Shown here: in pieces, positions 1 through 8,705 of the stretch
How the letters are laid out: every line of letters starts with the position of its first letter
Numbering within the stretch: position 1 is the stretch's first letter
Source of the DNA: Methylobacter sp.
GTDB taxonomy: Bacteria > Pseudomonadota > Gammaproteobacteria > Methylococcales > Methylomonadaceae
Assembly: GCA_028716975.1 (NCBI GenBank)
Contig: JAQUOU010000002.1
Location: 176,841-240,840, forward strand
Length of the DNA: 64,000 bases
Direction of reading: 5' to 3'
The notes under the pieces: model-generated
What the model saw: the letters and a program-made list of their open reading frames with translations, nothing else
The model's database searches: none
What the model was told of the DNA's origin: nothing
Position numbers and translations under genes: made by a program

Positions 1-40
1 AATGATCAGAAAATAGTATGAAGAGGGCGCTTAACTATTA

Positions 41-646
41 GGTTCTGTTGACATTTACCTTAGCCATATCAGTGCGGGAGACAAGGCGTAAAAATCCCCT
101 GTAATTCGTGCCGTTTTTTCATACCGTGAAAACGCTCTCCTGTAATATTTAATTTTGTTAAAGAAGCACTCAGTCAATTGGCGCTCTTTGTACACCAATT
201 GCAAGGATGATGTCTATTGCTTACCGGTAGAGTGAGGCACTCAAGGCCTTTTTCACTAATTGCCTGAATAAAAGGATCCCTATCATCGCCTTTGTCAGCC
301 GCCAAAGCACTAACACCTTCGGGTTGTCAAATCCGAGTAGTGGCTACAGCCTATATACAGGCTTTTCCAGACATCCTGTTTGCACCCCCTTGAAAAGCAT
401 TTAACAACATGATTCCATTTGCCTAATGAAGCAGCAATAACCGCTTGCCCGCCACCATGTAAAAGCCATAAATCCGCATTGAGAAAGTCTCGGCATTTTT
501 CCACAAAGCCCAAGTAAACCCATGGATTCACGAGTAATAAACCATAACAGGTTTGCCATTCCACATCTGATAATTTTACTCTATTAGACAGGTCGGCTGA
601 AAACACCGAGATTCTTATGTTTAATGGGTAAAATGTCAGCAGAACC
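41..646 (-). mobile_element. Degenerate IS5-family element
   Basis: The ends are near-perfect inverted repeats: GGTTCTGTTGACATTTACC at the left and, read inward from the right, GGTTCTGCTGACATTTTACC. Both ends are flanked by TA (39-40 and 647-648), which matches the two-base target duplication common in part of the IS5 family. The interior is a broken transposase on the minus strand. About 606 bp is shorter than a full IS5-type element, so there has been internal deletion. No element name is assigned. Confidence 0.85.
48..606 (-). pseudogene. IS5-family transposase, frameshifted and internally deleted
   Basis: The first part (GTG at 606 to about 310) reads as the N-terminal DUF4096-type domain: an LSDVEWQ start and a GKWNHVVKCF segment like the usual GKWNSVYKRF. 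After a short aberrant tail the frame stops. Further on, in other frames, come ALAADKGDD, like the second catalytic Asp region, and then FFNKIKYYRRAFSRYEKTAR, like the DDE glutamate region, ending near 48. The catalytic core between the first and second Asp is largely missing. The gene cannot make an active enzyme. Confidence 0.85.
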
Positions 647-689
647 TAGTATTATTTATATATCCTTCATTAAGGCTAGGAATCAATAT

Positions 690-708
690 CCATGCCCAAA
701 GGACATGG
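690..708. repeat. Hairpin copy 1 (CCATG/CATGG stem)
   Basis: The sequence CCATGCCCAAAGGACATGG forms a 5-bp stem around a loop containing AGGA. A sister hairpin at 948-966 has the same loop layout with a changed but still paired stem. Such hairpins resemble IS200/IS605-type element ends or CsrA-binding stems. The sequence alone does not decide between them. Confidence 0.5.
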
Positions 709-947
709 TTTTGCATTAACCCCCTATAAGTGGGCTTTAGTGCATCTTTGTTATGAAACTTTAAGGAAGAAATTCAATTTTTTAAAATAATTAGGTGACT
801 TGTCTTATAAATCTTCAAGTCTTTTATTGCTAATACACAACCGCAAAAACCGAAAAACATAATTGTTTCTTTGTGAATTAAAGATAGGTCTTGATCTTTA
901 AGACAGGTTTTAGTATCCAAGTAATTCATAGGCATAGCCTTAGTGTT

Positions 948-966
948 CCACGCCCACAGGACGTGG
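948..966. repeat. Hairpin copy 2 (CCACG/CGTGG stem) with adjacent stem
   Basis: CCACGCCCACAGGACGTGG mirrors the hairpin at 690-708: the T-A pair of the stem is replaced by C-G on both arms, a compensatory change. A further stem GGGAGT (987-992) pairs with ACTCCC (1002-1007) just downstream. Together they look like the folded end of a mobile element or a small structured RNA. No open reading frame accompanies them. Confidence 0.5.
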
Positions 967-1248
967 CTTTCTAAGTCTTAGTAAATGGGAGTTAAAATCT
1001 CACTCCCGTCCCAGGACTAAGCTGTGTTGAAGTTTGCACAAAACTCTTTTCTAGCCAAATTTAAATTCGTTCAATTCAATGTCAACTGTGTTGATAGTTT
1101 TAATCGATTTAAATGATCTTCTTCCATGGATTAAATGGGAGGATATATTCGTGATCTTGACAAATTCATTGTCCTATACTTTCTTTTCGTCTTTCTTATT
1201 GGCTCTCAATATTAAACTATGAAAAATTATGGCTATTATTATTTGATT

Positions 1249-1917
1249 TTAATTATTATTTATAAACTCATCAATATTATGAAGTTTTTTAAAATTATTT
1301 TTTAACCACCTTATATCCATATCCCACCACTTTATCTCTAATAATTTTGTTATTTCATAATCTTCAAATCGATACCTTATAATTTTAGCAGGAACTCCTC
1401 CAACTATTGCATAAGGTGGTATATTTTTTGTCACAACTGAACCAGCAGCAACTATTACGCCATCTCCAATTTTTATTCCATCAACAACTATAACATTTGT
1501 CCCTATCCAAACGTCATTTCCTATTTCGATATTATCATATTCAATAAAATAATTTTTATCAGCGAAGGTAATTTGAGATTGCTTTAAAGTTGAAAAAAAT
1601 AAAGGGTGTGTAGATACATAATCTTTGGCAGGATGTTTTCCAATTCCTATTTTACAGTTTGGCCCTATAGAACAAAATTTCCCTATTTTTGCATTCCATA
1701 TAATCGTCTCATCACCTATATAGGTAAAATCACCAAATGTTGAATTCGATATTGAAACTTTATCATAAAATGTATTATAGATCCCACAAGTACAATTTGA
1801 TAAATTTGATAAGTATCCGATTTTTAGGTTTTTATCTTTATTTTTAAATTCTAATAACTTAGAATTTATTAATCGCAAAAACCATATTGATAATGGATTT
1901 TTTATTAGAAATTTCAC
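1249..1917 (-). CDS. Hexapeptide-repeat O-acetyltransferase (CatB/VatB-like)
   Basis: The 222-aa protein is built of imperfect hexapeptide repeats of a left-handed beta helix (for example IGNDVWIGTNVIV, IGDGVIVAAGSVV), ending with the GVPAKIIRYRF cap typical of CatB/VatB-type acyl-CoA acetyltransferases. The segment GIGKHPAKDYVSTHPLF matches the loop bearing the catalytic His in that family. It most likely acetylates a sugar of the polysaccharide made by this locus. The start ATG lies one base after the stop of the upstream glycosyltransferase gene, so the two are probably coupled. The gene is strongly AT-rich compared with the chromosome to the right. The acceptor is unknown. Confidence 0.8.
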   Translation of the reverse strand: MKFLIKNPLSIWFLRLINSKLLEFKNKDKNLKIGYLSNLSNCTCGIYNTFYDKVSISNSTFGDFTYIGDETIIWNAKIGKFCSIGPNCKIGIGKHPAKDYVSTHPLFFSTLKQSQITFADKNYFIEYDNIEIGNDVWIGTNVIVVDGIKIGDGVIVAAGSVVTKNIPPYAIVGGVPAKIIRYRFEDYEITKLLEIKWWDMDIRWLKNNFKKLHNIDEFINNN

Positions 1918-1918
1918 T

Positions 1919-2881
1919 CTAAAAACCTAGAATTTTTTTTACTTTTTGTTTCAGAATGCCTTTGAACTTAATATTGAAAGCTTTATTGAAATTTTTAACA
2001 ATCATATCATCAATTGCAATATCCATATTTAAGGAAAATTGATTGCTGTTACATAATTCTTTATGGCTATAAATATTATTTTTATCGACGCCACAATGAG
2101 TGCCTGTATTATCATGCCCTAAATTATTTACAAAAGATATTTTAGGGTAAATAGTAAGTTTTTTATTTAAATACGCATGATAACACCACCTTATATACCA
2201 AGAGTCTAATTTGCCTTCCATTTGCATTGTTAACATATGGGATAAATCAGTTCCGCCCTTATTAAATTCATTTACCTTACTTGAATTAGTTATAAATTCT
2301 TGAAAATCTCTTACCTCCCAATCTATACCCTGCCATCTATCCTTCCAAGTTGCCCAGCTCCATGACATGGGTCTTATATTAAGATAAATATTGTCATTAT
2401 AATTACTTGGAAAATTCATAAATTTTGAATCGAAACTAAATCCAGTAATTGAAAATATATCTAGTCTTTTTTCAAACATATCAAGGCATTGATTCATAAA
2501 CTCCAAGAAATAAGGACTTGTAACTAAGTCATCTTCAAGAACGATAACCTTGCCGTAGTCACTGATTACTCTAGTAACTCCATCTATAATAGAGTTCGCA
2601 AGTCCTAAGTTTTTGTCTCGTTCGATAATAGAAACTGACTTGAATCCATTAATTTGCCGAATATATTTCCTTACCAAGCTCACAGTTTCAACTTGCTTTT
2701 CAGACTTAGAGGCATCAGAAAAAATGAATAAATCACTATTTTTAGCAAGTTCGTTTTTCTGAAGTGCCTCTACTGTTTGTCGTGTATGCCATGGACGGTT
2801 GTAGACAAATAGGGCAATTGGGGCGAAAGCATTGTTGTCTGGCGATACTTTAATACGTGTAAGCTGATATTGAGCTACCAT
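1919..2881 (-). CDS. Glycosyltransferase, GT2/GnT-I-like fold
   Basis: A 320-aa cytoplasmic protein. The N-terminus has IALFVYNRPWHTRQTVEAL, the usual first strand and helix of this GT-A family. A nucleotide/metal motif LEDDLV is near residue 117. SWATWKDRW near the middle is also characteristic of this group. It probably adds one sugar to the lipid-linked repeat unit of the polysaccharide. It sits in a minus-strand run with UDP-xylose synthase and GT8 genes upstream and an acetyltransferase directly downstream. Donor and linkage cannot be read from the sequence. Codon use is AT-rich, as in the neighbouring transferase genes. Confidence 0.8.
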   Translation of the reverse strand: MVAQYQLTRIKVSPDNNAFAPIALFVYNRPWHTRQTVEALQKNELAKNSDLFIFSDASKSEKQVETVSLVRKYIRQINGFKSVSIIERDKNLGLANSIIDGVTRVISDYGKVIVLEDDLVTSPYFLEFMNQCLDMFEKRLDIFSITGFSFDSKFMNFPSNYNDNIYLNIRPMSWSWATWKDRWQGIDWEVRDFQEFITNSSKVNEFNKGGTDLSHMLTMQMEGKLDSWYIRWCYHAYLNKKLTIYPKISFVNNLGHDNTGTHCGVDKNNIYSHKELCNSNQFSLNMDIAIDDMIVKNFNKAFNIKFKGILKQKVKKILGF

Positions 2882-2938
2882 CTGATTGCTATTTATTTAA
2901 TTCATCTTTCAAATTCCATAATATTAACGATTCTTTCA

Positions 2939-3898
2939 TTAGAATTTAGCCTTTTCGTTTTCTATTGAAGGAAGCTGCTGAAAGTAGGCAATGGTTTCTT
3001 TCAAACCATCTTCCAACATGATCTTAGGTTCCCAATCAAGCTTATCTTTAGCCAACGTGATATTGGGTTGACGCTGCCTTGGGTCGTCAACAGGCAATGC
3101 CATAAATATAAGTTTGGATTTGCTCTTGGTTAACTGAAGCACTTTTTCAGCCAGCTCGAGCATAGAAAATTCGTTATGATTACCAAGATTAACCGGCCCG
3201 GTGAAGCCGGCTTCTGTCTTCATCATGCGGACAAAGCCTTCGATCAAGTCATCCACATAACAAAAGCTACGCGTCTGGCTGCCGTCGCCGTAAATGGTAA
3301 TATCTCCACCCCTCAGAGCCTGAACAATGAAGTTCGACACCACCCTGCCGTCGTTCGGATGCATGCGTGGCCCATACGTATTGAATATCCGAACTACCTT
3401 GATATCCAGATTATTTTGCCTGTAATAGTCAAAGAACAGCGTCTCTGCGCAACGCTTGCCTTCGTCATAACAAGAGCGGGGGCCAATCGGATTAACATGC
3501 CCCCAATAGCTTTCCGGTTGAGGATGCACCACTGGATCGCCATACACCTCGGAAGTGGATGCCTGAAAGATACGCGCTTTCACCCGTTTGGCAAGGCCAA
3601 GCATATTAATTGCCCCATGCACGCTAGTCTTGGTCGTCTGCACAGGATCAAACTGGTAATGCACAGGGGATGCTGGACAAGCTAAGTTATATATTTGATC
3701 GACCTCCACATACAGTGGAAAAGTGACATCATGCCGCATGAGCTCAAAGTAAGGATTGCCAATCAGATGGGCAATGTTTGCTTTGCTGCCGGTAAAGAAG
3801 TTGTCTACACACAAGACATCGTGACCTTCTTTAATCAGCCGGTCACAGAGGTGTGAGCCAAGGAAACCGGCCCCGCCAGTAACAAGTATTCGATTCAT
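2939..3898 (-). CDS. UDP-glucuronate decarboxylase (UDP-xylose synthase)
   Basis: This enzyme converts UDP-glucuronic acid to UDP-xylose with bound NAD. The protein opens with [19 protein letters not shown] (Rossmann GxxGxxG), has the STSEVYGDP segment, the catalytic YDEGKR (YxxxK), and [21 protein letters not shown], all characteristic of UXS proteins. A longer reading frame runs to 3961, but the ATG at 3898 overlaps the upstream GT8 stop codon as ATGA and begins exactly at the conserved N-terminus, so I use it (319 aa). It supplies xylose for the polysaccharide. Its base composition looks less AT-rich than its neighbours on both sides, which hints at a separate origin. Confidence 0.92.
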   Translation of the reverse strand: MNRILVTGGAGFLGSHLCDRLIKEGHDVLCVDNFFTGSKANIAHLIGNPYFELMRHDVTFPLYVEVDQIYNLACPASPVHYQFDPVQTTKTSVHGAINMLGLAKRVKARIFQASTSEVYGDPVVHPQPESYWGHVNPIGPRSCYDEGKRCAETLFFDYYRQNNLDIKVVRIFNTYGPRMHPNDGRVVSNFIVQALRGGDITIYGDGSQTRSFCYVDDLIEGFVRMMKTEAGFTGPVNLGNHNEFSMLELAEKVLQLTKSKSKLIFMALPVDDPRQRQPNITLAKDKLDWEPKIMLEDGLKETIAYFQQLPSIENEKAKF

Positions 3899-4803
3899 GA
3901 GTTTATTTTCCTTACAAAGATTCGTTTGAGCTTTTTCTTTACAAACTCGGGTGCCATCCATTTCAAGACATTCAACGGCGTCAAGTCAGTAGGCAATGTG
4001 TATCTATAGGGTGTCATTCTTAAATACTTCCAATAAAGATGCTTATATGGATGATTGTTTCTAAAATGCCATGGCTTTGATGAGCCAGTATAGTGAATGA
4101 TTTTATAGTCACTTTCTGATCTCTCTGTTAATTGAAAAGAGTTATATTTATAATCCAATTCACTCCACTTGTCTTCAAAAGTAATATTTAAAACATCTTG
4201 ATCCCACCACAACAAATTTTCATTATATTTTTCTGCGTTTTCAATAAGACGAGAAGCTATACAGTTATCTCTCCATATTTTGAGGTTTATATACATTACT
4301 CCCGCATTGAAATATGTATCACTGTTAAATTGTGCAAATGCTAGTCTTTCTAATTCTTTTTTGGAGTATCGATGATTAACAGCATAAACATAAATATCAT
4401 GAGATTCTTTAGCATCGGAATAAGGTGAAAAGGATAATCGAAGAAGCTCATTCAATTCACCATTTACAATTAAATCTGCATCAAGAAATAAAACTTTTTC
4501 AATAGATTTTGGCAAAATATCCGATAGTAATAGTCGAAAATATGTTGCTGTTGAGACGTGATGGGTAATTTTAAATTTAGACAAAATCTCAGAGTTAAGA
4601 CCTAAAGTTTCTATAACAATGCCATAACGACTCTTGATAAAACTTATAGACTTAAATAATTTTGGGTTGCTATCGTCGACATTAGTTACTAAAAAAATAC
4701 GGCCTACTATCTCTTTATTATTTTCTAATAGCGAGACGCAAGCTACGGTAAATTGTTCAATATAATTTTTATCGATTGCGAACACTACATTTAACTTACA
4801 CAT
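3895..4803 (-). CDS. Glycosyltransferase family 8 (LPS-type)
   Basis: The 302-aa protein has the GT8 hallmarks. [11 protein letters not shown] is at the N-terminus and the metal-binding DxD appears as [11 protein letters not shown] near residue 105. [12 protein letters not shown] segment follows, then WWDQDVLN, and HYTGSSKPW near the C-terminus. The family includes lipopolysaccharide glucosyl- and galactosyltransferases using UDP-sugars with retention. It overlaps the galE start by 8 bp and the UXS start by 4 bp, so all three are likely translated from one message. The specific sugar is not predictable, although GalE next door makes UDP-galactose a reasonable guess. Confidence 0.88.
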   Translation of the reverse strand: MCKLNVVFAIDKNYIEQFTVACVSLLENNKEIVGRIFLVTNVDDSNPKLFKSISFIKSRYGIVIETLGLNSEILSKFKITHHVSTATYFRLLLSDILPKSIEKVLFLDADLIVNGELNELLRLSFSPYSDAKESHDIYVYAVNHRYSKKELERLAFAQFNSDTYFNAGVMYINLKIWRDNCIASRLIENAEKYNENLLWWDQDVLNITFEDKWSELDYKYNSFQLTERSESDYKIIHYTGSSKPWHFRNNHPYKHLYWKYLRMTPYRYTLPTDLTPLNVLKWMAPEFVKKKLKRIFVRKINS

Positions 4804-5767
4804 TTATCCAATTCCAGGCAGATTTTATTATCGTATCTAATTGAAAATATTCTGGCTTCCAATTCAATATTTGACTTGCTTTAGTCGAATCACCTATCAG
4901 AATTGCGGGGTCACCCGGCCGTCTCTTATCAATAATTACATTAAAATCTTTACCAGTAACTTTTTTTACAACATCAATAACTTCTAATACAGAATAGCCT
5001 TCACCATTTGACAAGTTAAAAATGTTTGATTCTCTACCTTGATTTAAATATTCCAACGCCAACAAATGGGCTTGAGCTAAGTCAAGGACATGTATGTAAT
5101 CTCTAATCGCACTTCCATCGCGTGTTTCATAATCTACTCCATAAACTTTTATTTCAGACCTTTTCCCTAAAGCAGCTTCAAGTACTAATGGAATTAGATG
5201 CGTTTCTGGATCATGTTGCTCACCTATTTCTTGATCAATATCAGCACCAGCTGCATTAAAATATCTAAGACTGACAAATTTAAAGCCGTAAGCTTCTGAA
5301 TAATCCTGCAAAACATTTTCAACCATCAGCTTACTTCTGCCATATGGATTAATTGGAACTTGTGGGTGATTTTCATCAATAGGAATAGTGATAGGATTAC
5401 CGTATGTGGCGCATGAAGAAGAAAATATAAACTTGTTGCAAGAGAACTCCCGCATTACCTTTAAAATATTTAATGTATTAGCAACATTATTGATGTAATA
5501 TTTTTCAGGGTTTTCAACTGACTCACCGACATATGCATACGCAGCAAAGTGCATAACGGCCTCAATATTGTATTTATTAAAAATAAGCCGCAACAACCCT
5601 ATATCATTTAAATCTCCAAGTATAAACTCTCCCCATTTAACAAAATCTTTATGACCATAATCCAAATTGTCCAATACTATTGTGTTATATCCTTTATTAG
5701 TCAATACCTTGTTCGTATGACTTCCAATATATCCTGCTCCACCAACAATTAATACACATTTGTCCAT
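4796..5767 (-). CDS. galE: UDP-glucose 4-epimerase
   Basis: GalE interconverts UDP-glucose and UDP-galactose using tightly bound NAD. The 323-aa protein has the N-terminal GGAGYIGSH dinucleotide motif, SSSCATYG with the catalytic Ser/Thr region, the YGRSK catalytic Tyr-Lys pair, RYFNAAGAD, and GSAIRDYIHVLDLA. All are diagnostic of GalE rather than of related dehydratases. The length is normal. It provides activated sugar for the glycosyltransferases of the same run. It follows a methyltransferase gene by 2 bp and overlaps the GT8 gene by 8 bp. A second galE may exist elsewhere in the genome. Confidence 0.93.
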   Translation of the reverse strand: MDKCVLIVGGAGYIGSHTNKVLTNKGYNTIVLDNLDYGHKDFVKWGEFILGDLNDIGLLRLIFNKYNIEAVMHFAAYAYVGESVENPEKYYINNVANTLNILKVMREFSCNKFIFSSSCATYGNPITIPIDENHPQVPINPYGRSKLMVENVLQDYSEAYGFKFVSLRYFNAAGADIDQEIGEQHDPETHLIPLVLEAALGKRSEIKVYGVDYETRDGSAIRDYIHVLDLAQAHLLALEYLNQGRESNIFNLSNGEGYSVLEVIDVVKKVTGKDFNVIIDKRRPGDPAILIGDSTKASQILNWKPEYFQLDTIIKSAWNWINV

Positions 5768-5769
5768 TT

Positions 5770-6357
5770 TTATTTCCTCAAAACATAAACTATATTATGA
5801 AACACAAATAGGTTAGATAATATTGAGTTTTCAAAATGATTTGCTCTTTTAACTGCATAAGAAGAAACAAGTTTCTTCGTAAAAGATGGATTATCTGGAT
5901 CTAAAAAAATTTCCATAGTTTCAAAAGCTTCTTCAAAAAAACGGTACTCATGATAGAAAAATGTATTTTTTACGTAATAATCCATGCTTTGGATAGTAAA
6001 AAAATTAACATGTGTTGGATCCACAAACGCATGTTTTGATTTAAAGTAAGGTACTTTTACTATGAGATACCCTCCTTTTTTTAAAATTCTTTGACATTCT
6101 TTAATAAGCCCCAACAAAATTTCTATATGTTCAAAAACATTGTCTGAATAAATTAAATTAAAACTATCCGATTGATAGGACAATGGTTTATTTAGATCGT
6201 GTAATTCATCAGCAAACTTTTTATTGTAAAAATCCACATTTAAAAAATTTTGTAATGGTTTGTTTCCGCACCCTAAATGAAGATTATTTTCACCGATAAA
6301 ATTATCCAAATTAAATTTTTTGTTAAATTCAAAATACATTTTTATAATTTTTTTCAT
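5770..6357 (-). CDS. Class I SAM-dependent methyltransferase (small)
   Basis: The 195-aa protein begins its Rossmann domain at LHLGCGNKP (motif I) and continues with SDNVFEHIE (motif II-like region) and GGYLIVKVPYF. This is typical of type-11 methyltransferases found in surface-polysaccharide clusters. The substrate is unknown; by context it is a sugar or glycolipid of the polysaccharide. It is very AT-rich. It is followed after 2 bp by galE. About 125 bp without a gene separates it from the methyltransferase upstream, so it may start a new transcript segment. Confidence 0.75.
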   Translation of the reverse strand: MKKIIKMYFEFNKKFNLDNFIGENNLHLGCGNKPLQNFLNVDFYNKKFADELHDLNKPLSYQSDSFNLIYSDNVFEHIEILLGLIKECQRILKKGGYLIVKVPYFKSKHAFVDPTHVNFFTIQSMDYYVKNTFFYHEYRFFEEAFETMEIFLDPDNPSFTKKLVSSYAVKRANHFENSILSNLFVFHNIVYVLRK

Positions 6358-6483
6358 TTTTTCGCTATCACTGAAAGCTTATTACATCAGAACATGTTGA
6401 TTGTTCCATAATTCCTGGTGTATATACACCACCAATTACGCTCTATGACCTTGTGGATCCAGGCAGCTTATTTACTTTCTCCG

Positions 6484-7182
6484 TTATTTTGTTCCTTTAA
6501 CAGCAAAGGTCATTACATTCGACAATGTTTTATTCAATTTAATTGCTCTGCTTTTGGTTCTGATTTCAAGTCTCAAAAAGACATAGTTAATAATCGGCAC
6601 AAAAAAATACAGAAATTTTCTTCCAGCAAACAATCTGGCTAAATGCATGCCAAGGATGGAAAAATTTGTGTTCACTTCTTCAATTACAATTTCTTTAAAT
6701 CCAGCATTTTTCATCAACATTTCTATACCAAATCTAGTGAATCTAAAAAAATCATATGGCTGCTCATGCTCCTCCCAATACAAAGGAACTAACATAAACA
6801 ACCGCCCACCCTCTTTTAAAATTCTAAACTTTTCATCAATAACTTTTTGTGGATTTTGGACATGCTCAAGGACGTAAAAACTAACAACAACATCTGCCTC
6901 TTTATCATTAACTGGAACATTCTCTATGTTTGCATGTATATCAGCGGAAGTATTTTTCTCATCAATATCTATACCGATATAGTCATGATCATGTACAAAG
7001 ACTTGATATGGTTTTTGCCCACAGCCAAAATCATAAATTTTTAATTTAATATCTCTTGGTAAGGATTCAAAATATTTTTTTACCGATCCGATGGCAAAAC
7101 TTAATTGTAAAAAAATTGGGTTCCAAAGCGAGGAATCTTTTTTTAGGTCTCTTTTCCTCTCATTAATGCTTCTTAAATTCAT
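6484..7182 (-). CDS. Class I SAM-dependent methyltransferase
   Basis: The 232-aa protein has a clear SAM-binding motif YDFGCGQKPYQ near residue 50, an acidic motif II GIDIDEKN, and VVSFYVLEHVQNP, as in type-11 methyltransferases. A hydrophobic segment near the C-terminus (FLYFFVPIINYVFLRL) suggests membrane association, fitting work on a lipid-linked glycan. Its start overlaps the flippase stop by 4 bp, so it is probably translationally coupled to it. The substrate is not predictable. It differs from the methyltransferase at 5770-6357 in length and sequence. Confidence 0.78.
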   Translation of the reverse strand: MNLRSINERKRDLKKDSSLWNPIFLQLSFAIGSVKKYFESLPRDIKLKIYDFGCGQKPYQVFVHDHDYIGIDIDEKNTSADIHANIENVPVNDKEADVVVSFYVLEHVQNPQKVIDEKFRILKEGGRLFMLVPLYWEEHEQPYDFFRFTRFGIEMLMKNAGFKEIVIEEVNTNFSILGMHLARLFAGRKFLYFFVPIINYVFLRLEIRTKSRAIKLNKTLSNVMTFAVKGTK

Positions 7183-8495
7183 TTCAAGATTCCTTTAAAA
7201 TAAAAACTTTTCATAAACAAACCATAAGATTTGCTTGGCTTATAGAGTGTAAAAACAAACAGTGCGGACATAGAATAACTTAGTAAAGTTGCCATCGCTG
7301 CACCATTTATTCCCAAATTTGGAATTAGAATAAAATTAAATACAATATTTAAAATAGCACCTACTACATGACCAATTGTGGCTAAACCTTGCTTGTTTTC
7401 AACCAACATCCATTTACTCCATGCACATCCTAGAAATACAAACAGCCCCGTCCATATACTAATCATCAGCACCTGTCCCGCTTCTCTATATGTCTCGCCA
7501 TACAGCAGCATCACTAGCCAATCACTCAAAAATGTCATGGGCAACGCTATCCCTATCGCCATCCACACCATTAAGGTATAGAGCTTCTGAAGCCTACCGT
7601 AATAAACTTCTTCGCTTATTTTTTTTGCGCTGATAATGGCTGGAAAAAGAGAATTTGTGATGATCCCCGGAATAAAGTACCACACCTCGCTTAGCCTTAC
7701 CGCCGCAGAATAAAGACCTACTTCTTTCTCGCCCAGCATTTCTTTGATCATGATCTGGTCGATGCGCATGTAGATCATGATGACCAGACCACTCAGAATC
7801 AGCGGCCAACTATCCTTAAGCAGTTGCTTGGCCGTCATCATATCAAAACGGCGAAAAAAGCTTCCGAGTTTCTGGCAGCGATAGGCAATGTAAAGAGACA
7901 CGGCAAGCGTAGCCTGATCGACAAGGCTGACAACCACAAACCAAAACAAACCCGCTCCAGTAAGGATAAAATATATCTTCAAAAGCGAGGACAGCAGGAG
8001 TTGAGTCAGTTTGCAGATTGAAACAAATTTTGATAGCGCCCTGGATTGAAAGTAAAAATCGACCACCTCGAACGACTGAAAGATAGCACCGCTAGCAATA
8101 ATTAAAATATAAAGTTCTGTGGTAGCGTCATTCGAAGTCAATTGCGTGATAAGCGTAATAACCGCAAGCATGGCAATAGCACCGCTCACCTTTAACCAAA
8201 ATGCCGTGCCCATATAGATGTCACGCTGGCTCGGATCACGCACCAAGTCGCGAACAATTATGCTGTCCAGCCCTAACTTGGCAATGCTGCTGAATAAGGC
8301 GGTAAAAGCTAGGGCATAACTAAACACACCAAATTGGGTTGGCCCCAGATAACGGGCCACCCACACGCCCACAAGCAGTCCGGCGATAAGACGCAATATT
8401 TGCTCTGCAAACATCCACGAGGTGTTTGCAAAATAGCGGCGAAAACCTTGATGTGTTAGGGCGCTATTGGAAAAATGCTTGATGCGTCTCAACAC
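7179..8495 (-). CDS. Polysaccharide flippase, Wzx/MATE-like
   Basis: This 438-aa, highly hydrophobic protein has about 12 predicted membrane helices. Its N-terminus (WMFAEQILRLIAGLLVGVWV then ARYLGPTQFGVFSYA) is classic for Wzx-type oligosaccharide flippases of the MOP superfamily. It would move the undecaprenyl-linked repeat unit across the inner membrane. Upstream lies a polymerase/ligase gene and downstream a coupled methyltransferase gene. Codon use looks mixed: the 5' half is more GC-balanced and the 3' end more AT-rich, which may mark an old recombination point. Confidence 0.87.
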   Translation of the reverse strand: MLRRIKHFSNSALTHQGFRRYFANTSWMFAEQILRLIAGLLVGVWVARYLGPTQFGVFSYALAFTALFSSIAKLGLDSIIVRDLVRDPSQRDIYMGTAFWLKVSGAIAMLAVITLITQLTSNDATTELYILIIASGAIFQSFEVVDFYFQSRALSKFVSICKLTQLLLSSLLKIYFILTGAGLFWFVVVSLVDQATLAVSLYIAYRCQKLGSFFRRFDMMTAKQLLKDSWPLILSGLVIMIYMRIDQIMIKEMLGEKEVGLYSAAVRLSEVWYFIPGIITNSLFPAIISAKKISEEVYYGRLQKLYTLMVWMAIGIALPMTFLSDWLVMLLYGETYREAGQVLMISIWTGLFVFLGCAWSKWMLVENKQGLATIGHVVGAILNIVFNFILIPNLGINGAAMATLLSYSMSALFVFTLYKPSKSYGLFMKSFYFKGILK

Positions 8496-8705
8496 AATAG
8501 GTTACTAAAAAAATGATTTGACCATCCCCATTTTGAATACATTCGGTACAAAAGCTGACGCAGGGCATAAAAAGAGTCAGACCCCTTTGCTACATTATTC
8601 ACCACAAATTTCATCCCTTTTAATAGAGCATCGAGGCTTGTGGAGTAAGGTTTCTAAGAATAGCTTGTGGAGTAAGGTTTCTAAGAATAGTCATAAACCA
8701 CCACC
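8496..8705. other. Short spacer with REP-like piece and tandem repeat
   Basis: This spacer lies between the polymerase/ligase and flippase genes. It has a fragment GAGTCAGACCCCTTTGC at 8574-8590, like the core of REP-type repeats common in proteobacteria. Downstream of it (8636-8689) is an exact 27-bp tandem duplication, listed separately. I see no gene. Confidence 0.5.
8636..8689. repeat. 27-bp tandem direct repeat, two copies
   Basis: A 27-bp unit starting GCTTGTGGAGTAAGGTTTC occurs twice head to tail (8636-8662 and 8663-8689) with no mismatch. It lies just past the stop codon of the polymerase/ligase gene. The identity of the copies suggests a recent slippage duplication. No regulatory role is evident. 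Confidence 0.85.

Larger units (their letters stand above)
647..1248. other. Intergenic, AT-rich, with two related hairpins
   Basis: I see no gene in this 600 bp stretch between the IS5 remnant and the acetyltransferase gene. It contains two similar short hairpins (690-708 and 948-966) and one more stem (987-992 with 1002-1007), listed separately. The rest is AT-rich and featureless to my reading. Confidence 0.5.

Noticed and set aside
3176-3685. 169-aa open frame on the plus strand across the UXS gene
   Set aside because: It is antisense to the strongly conserved UDP-glucuronate decarboxylase gene and shows no family features.
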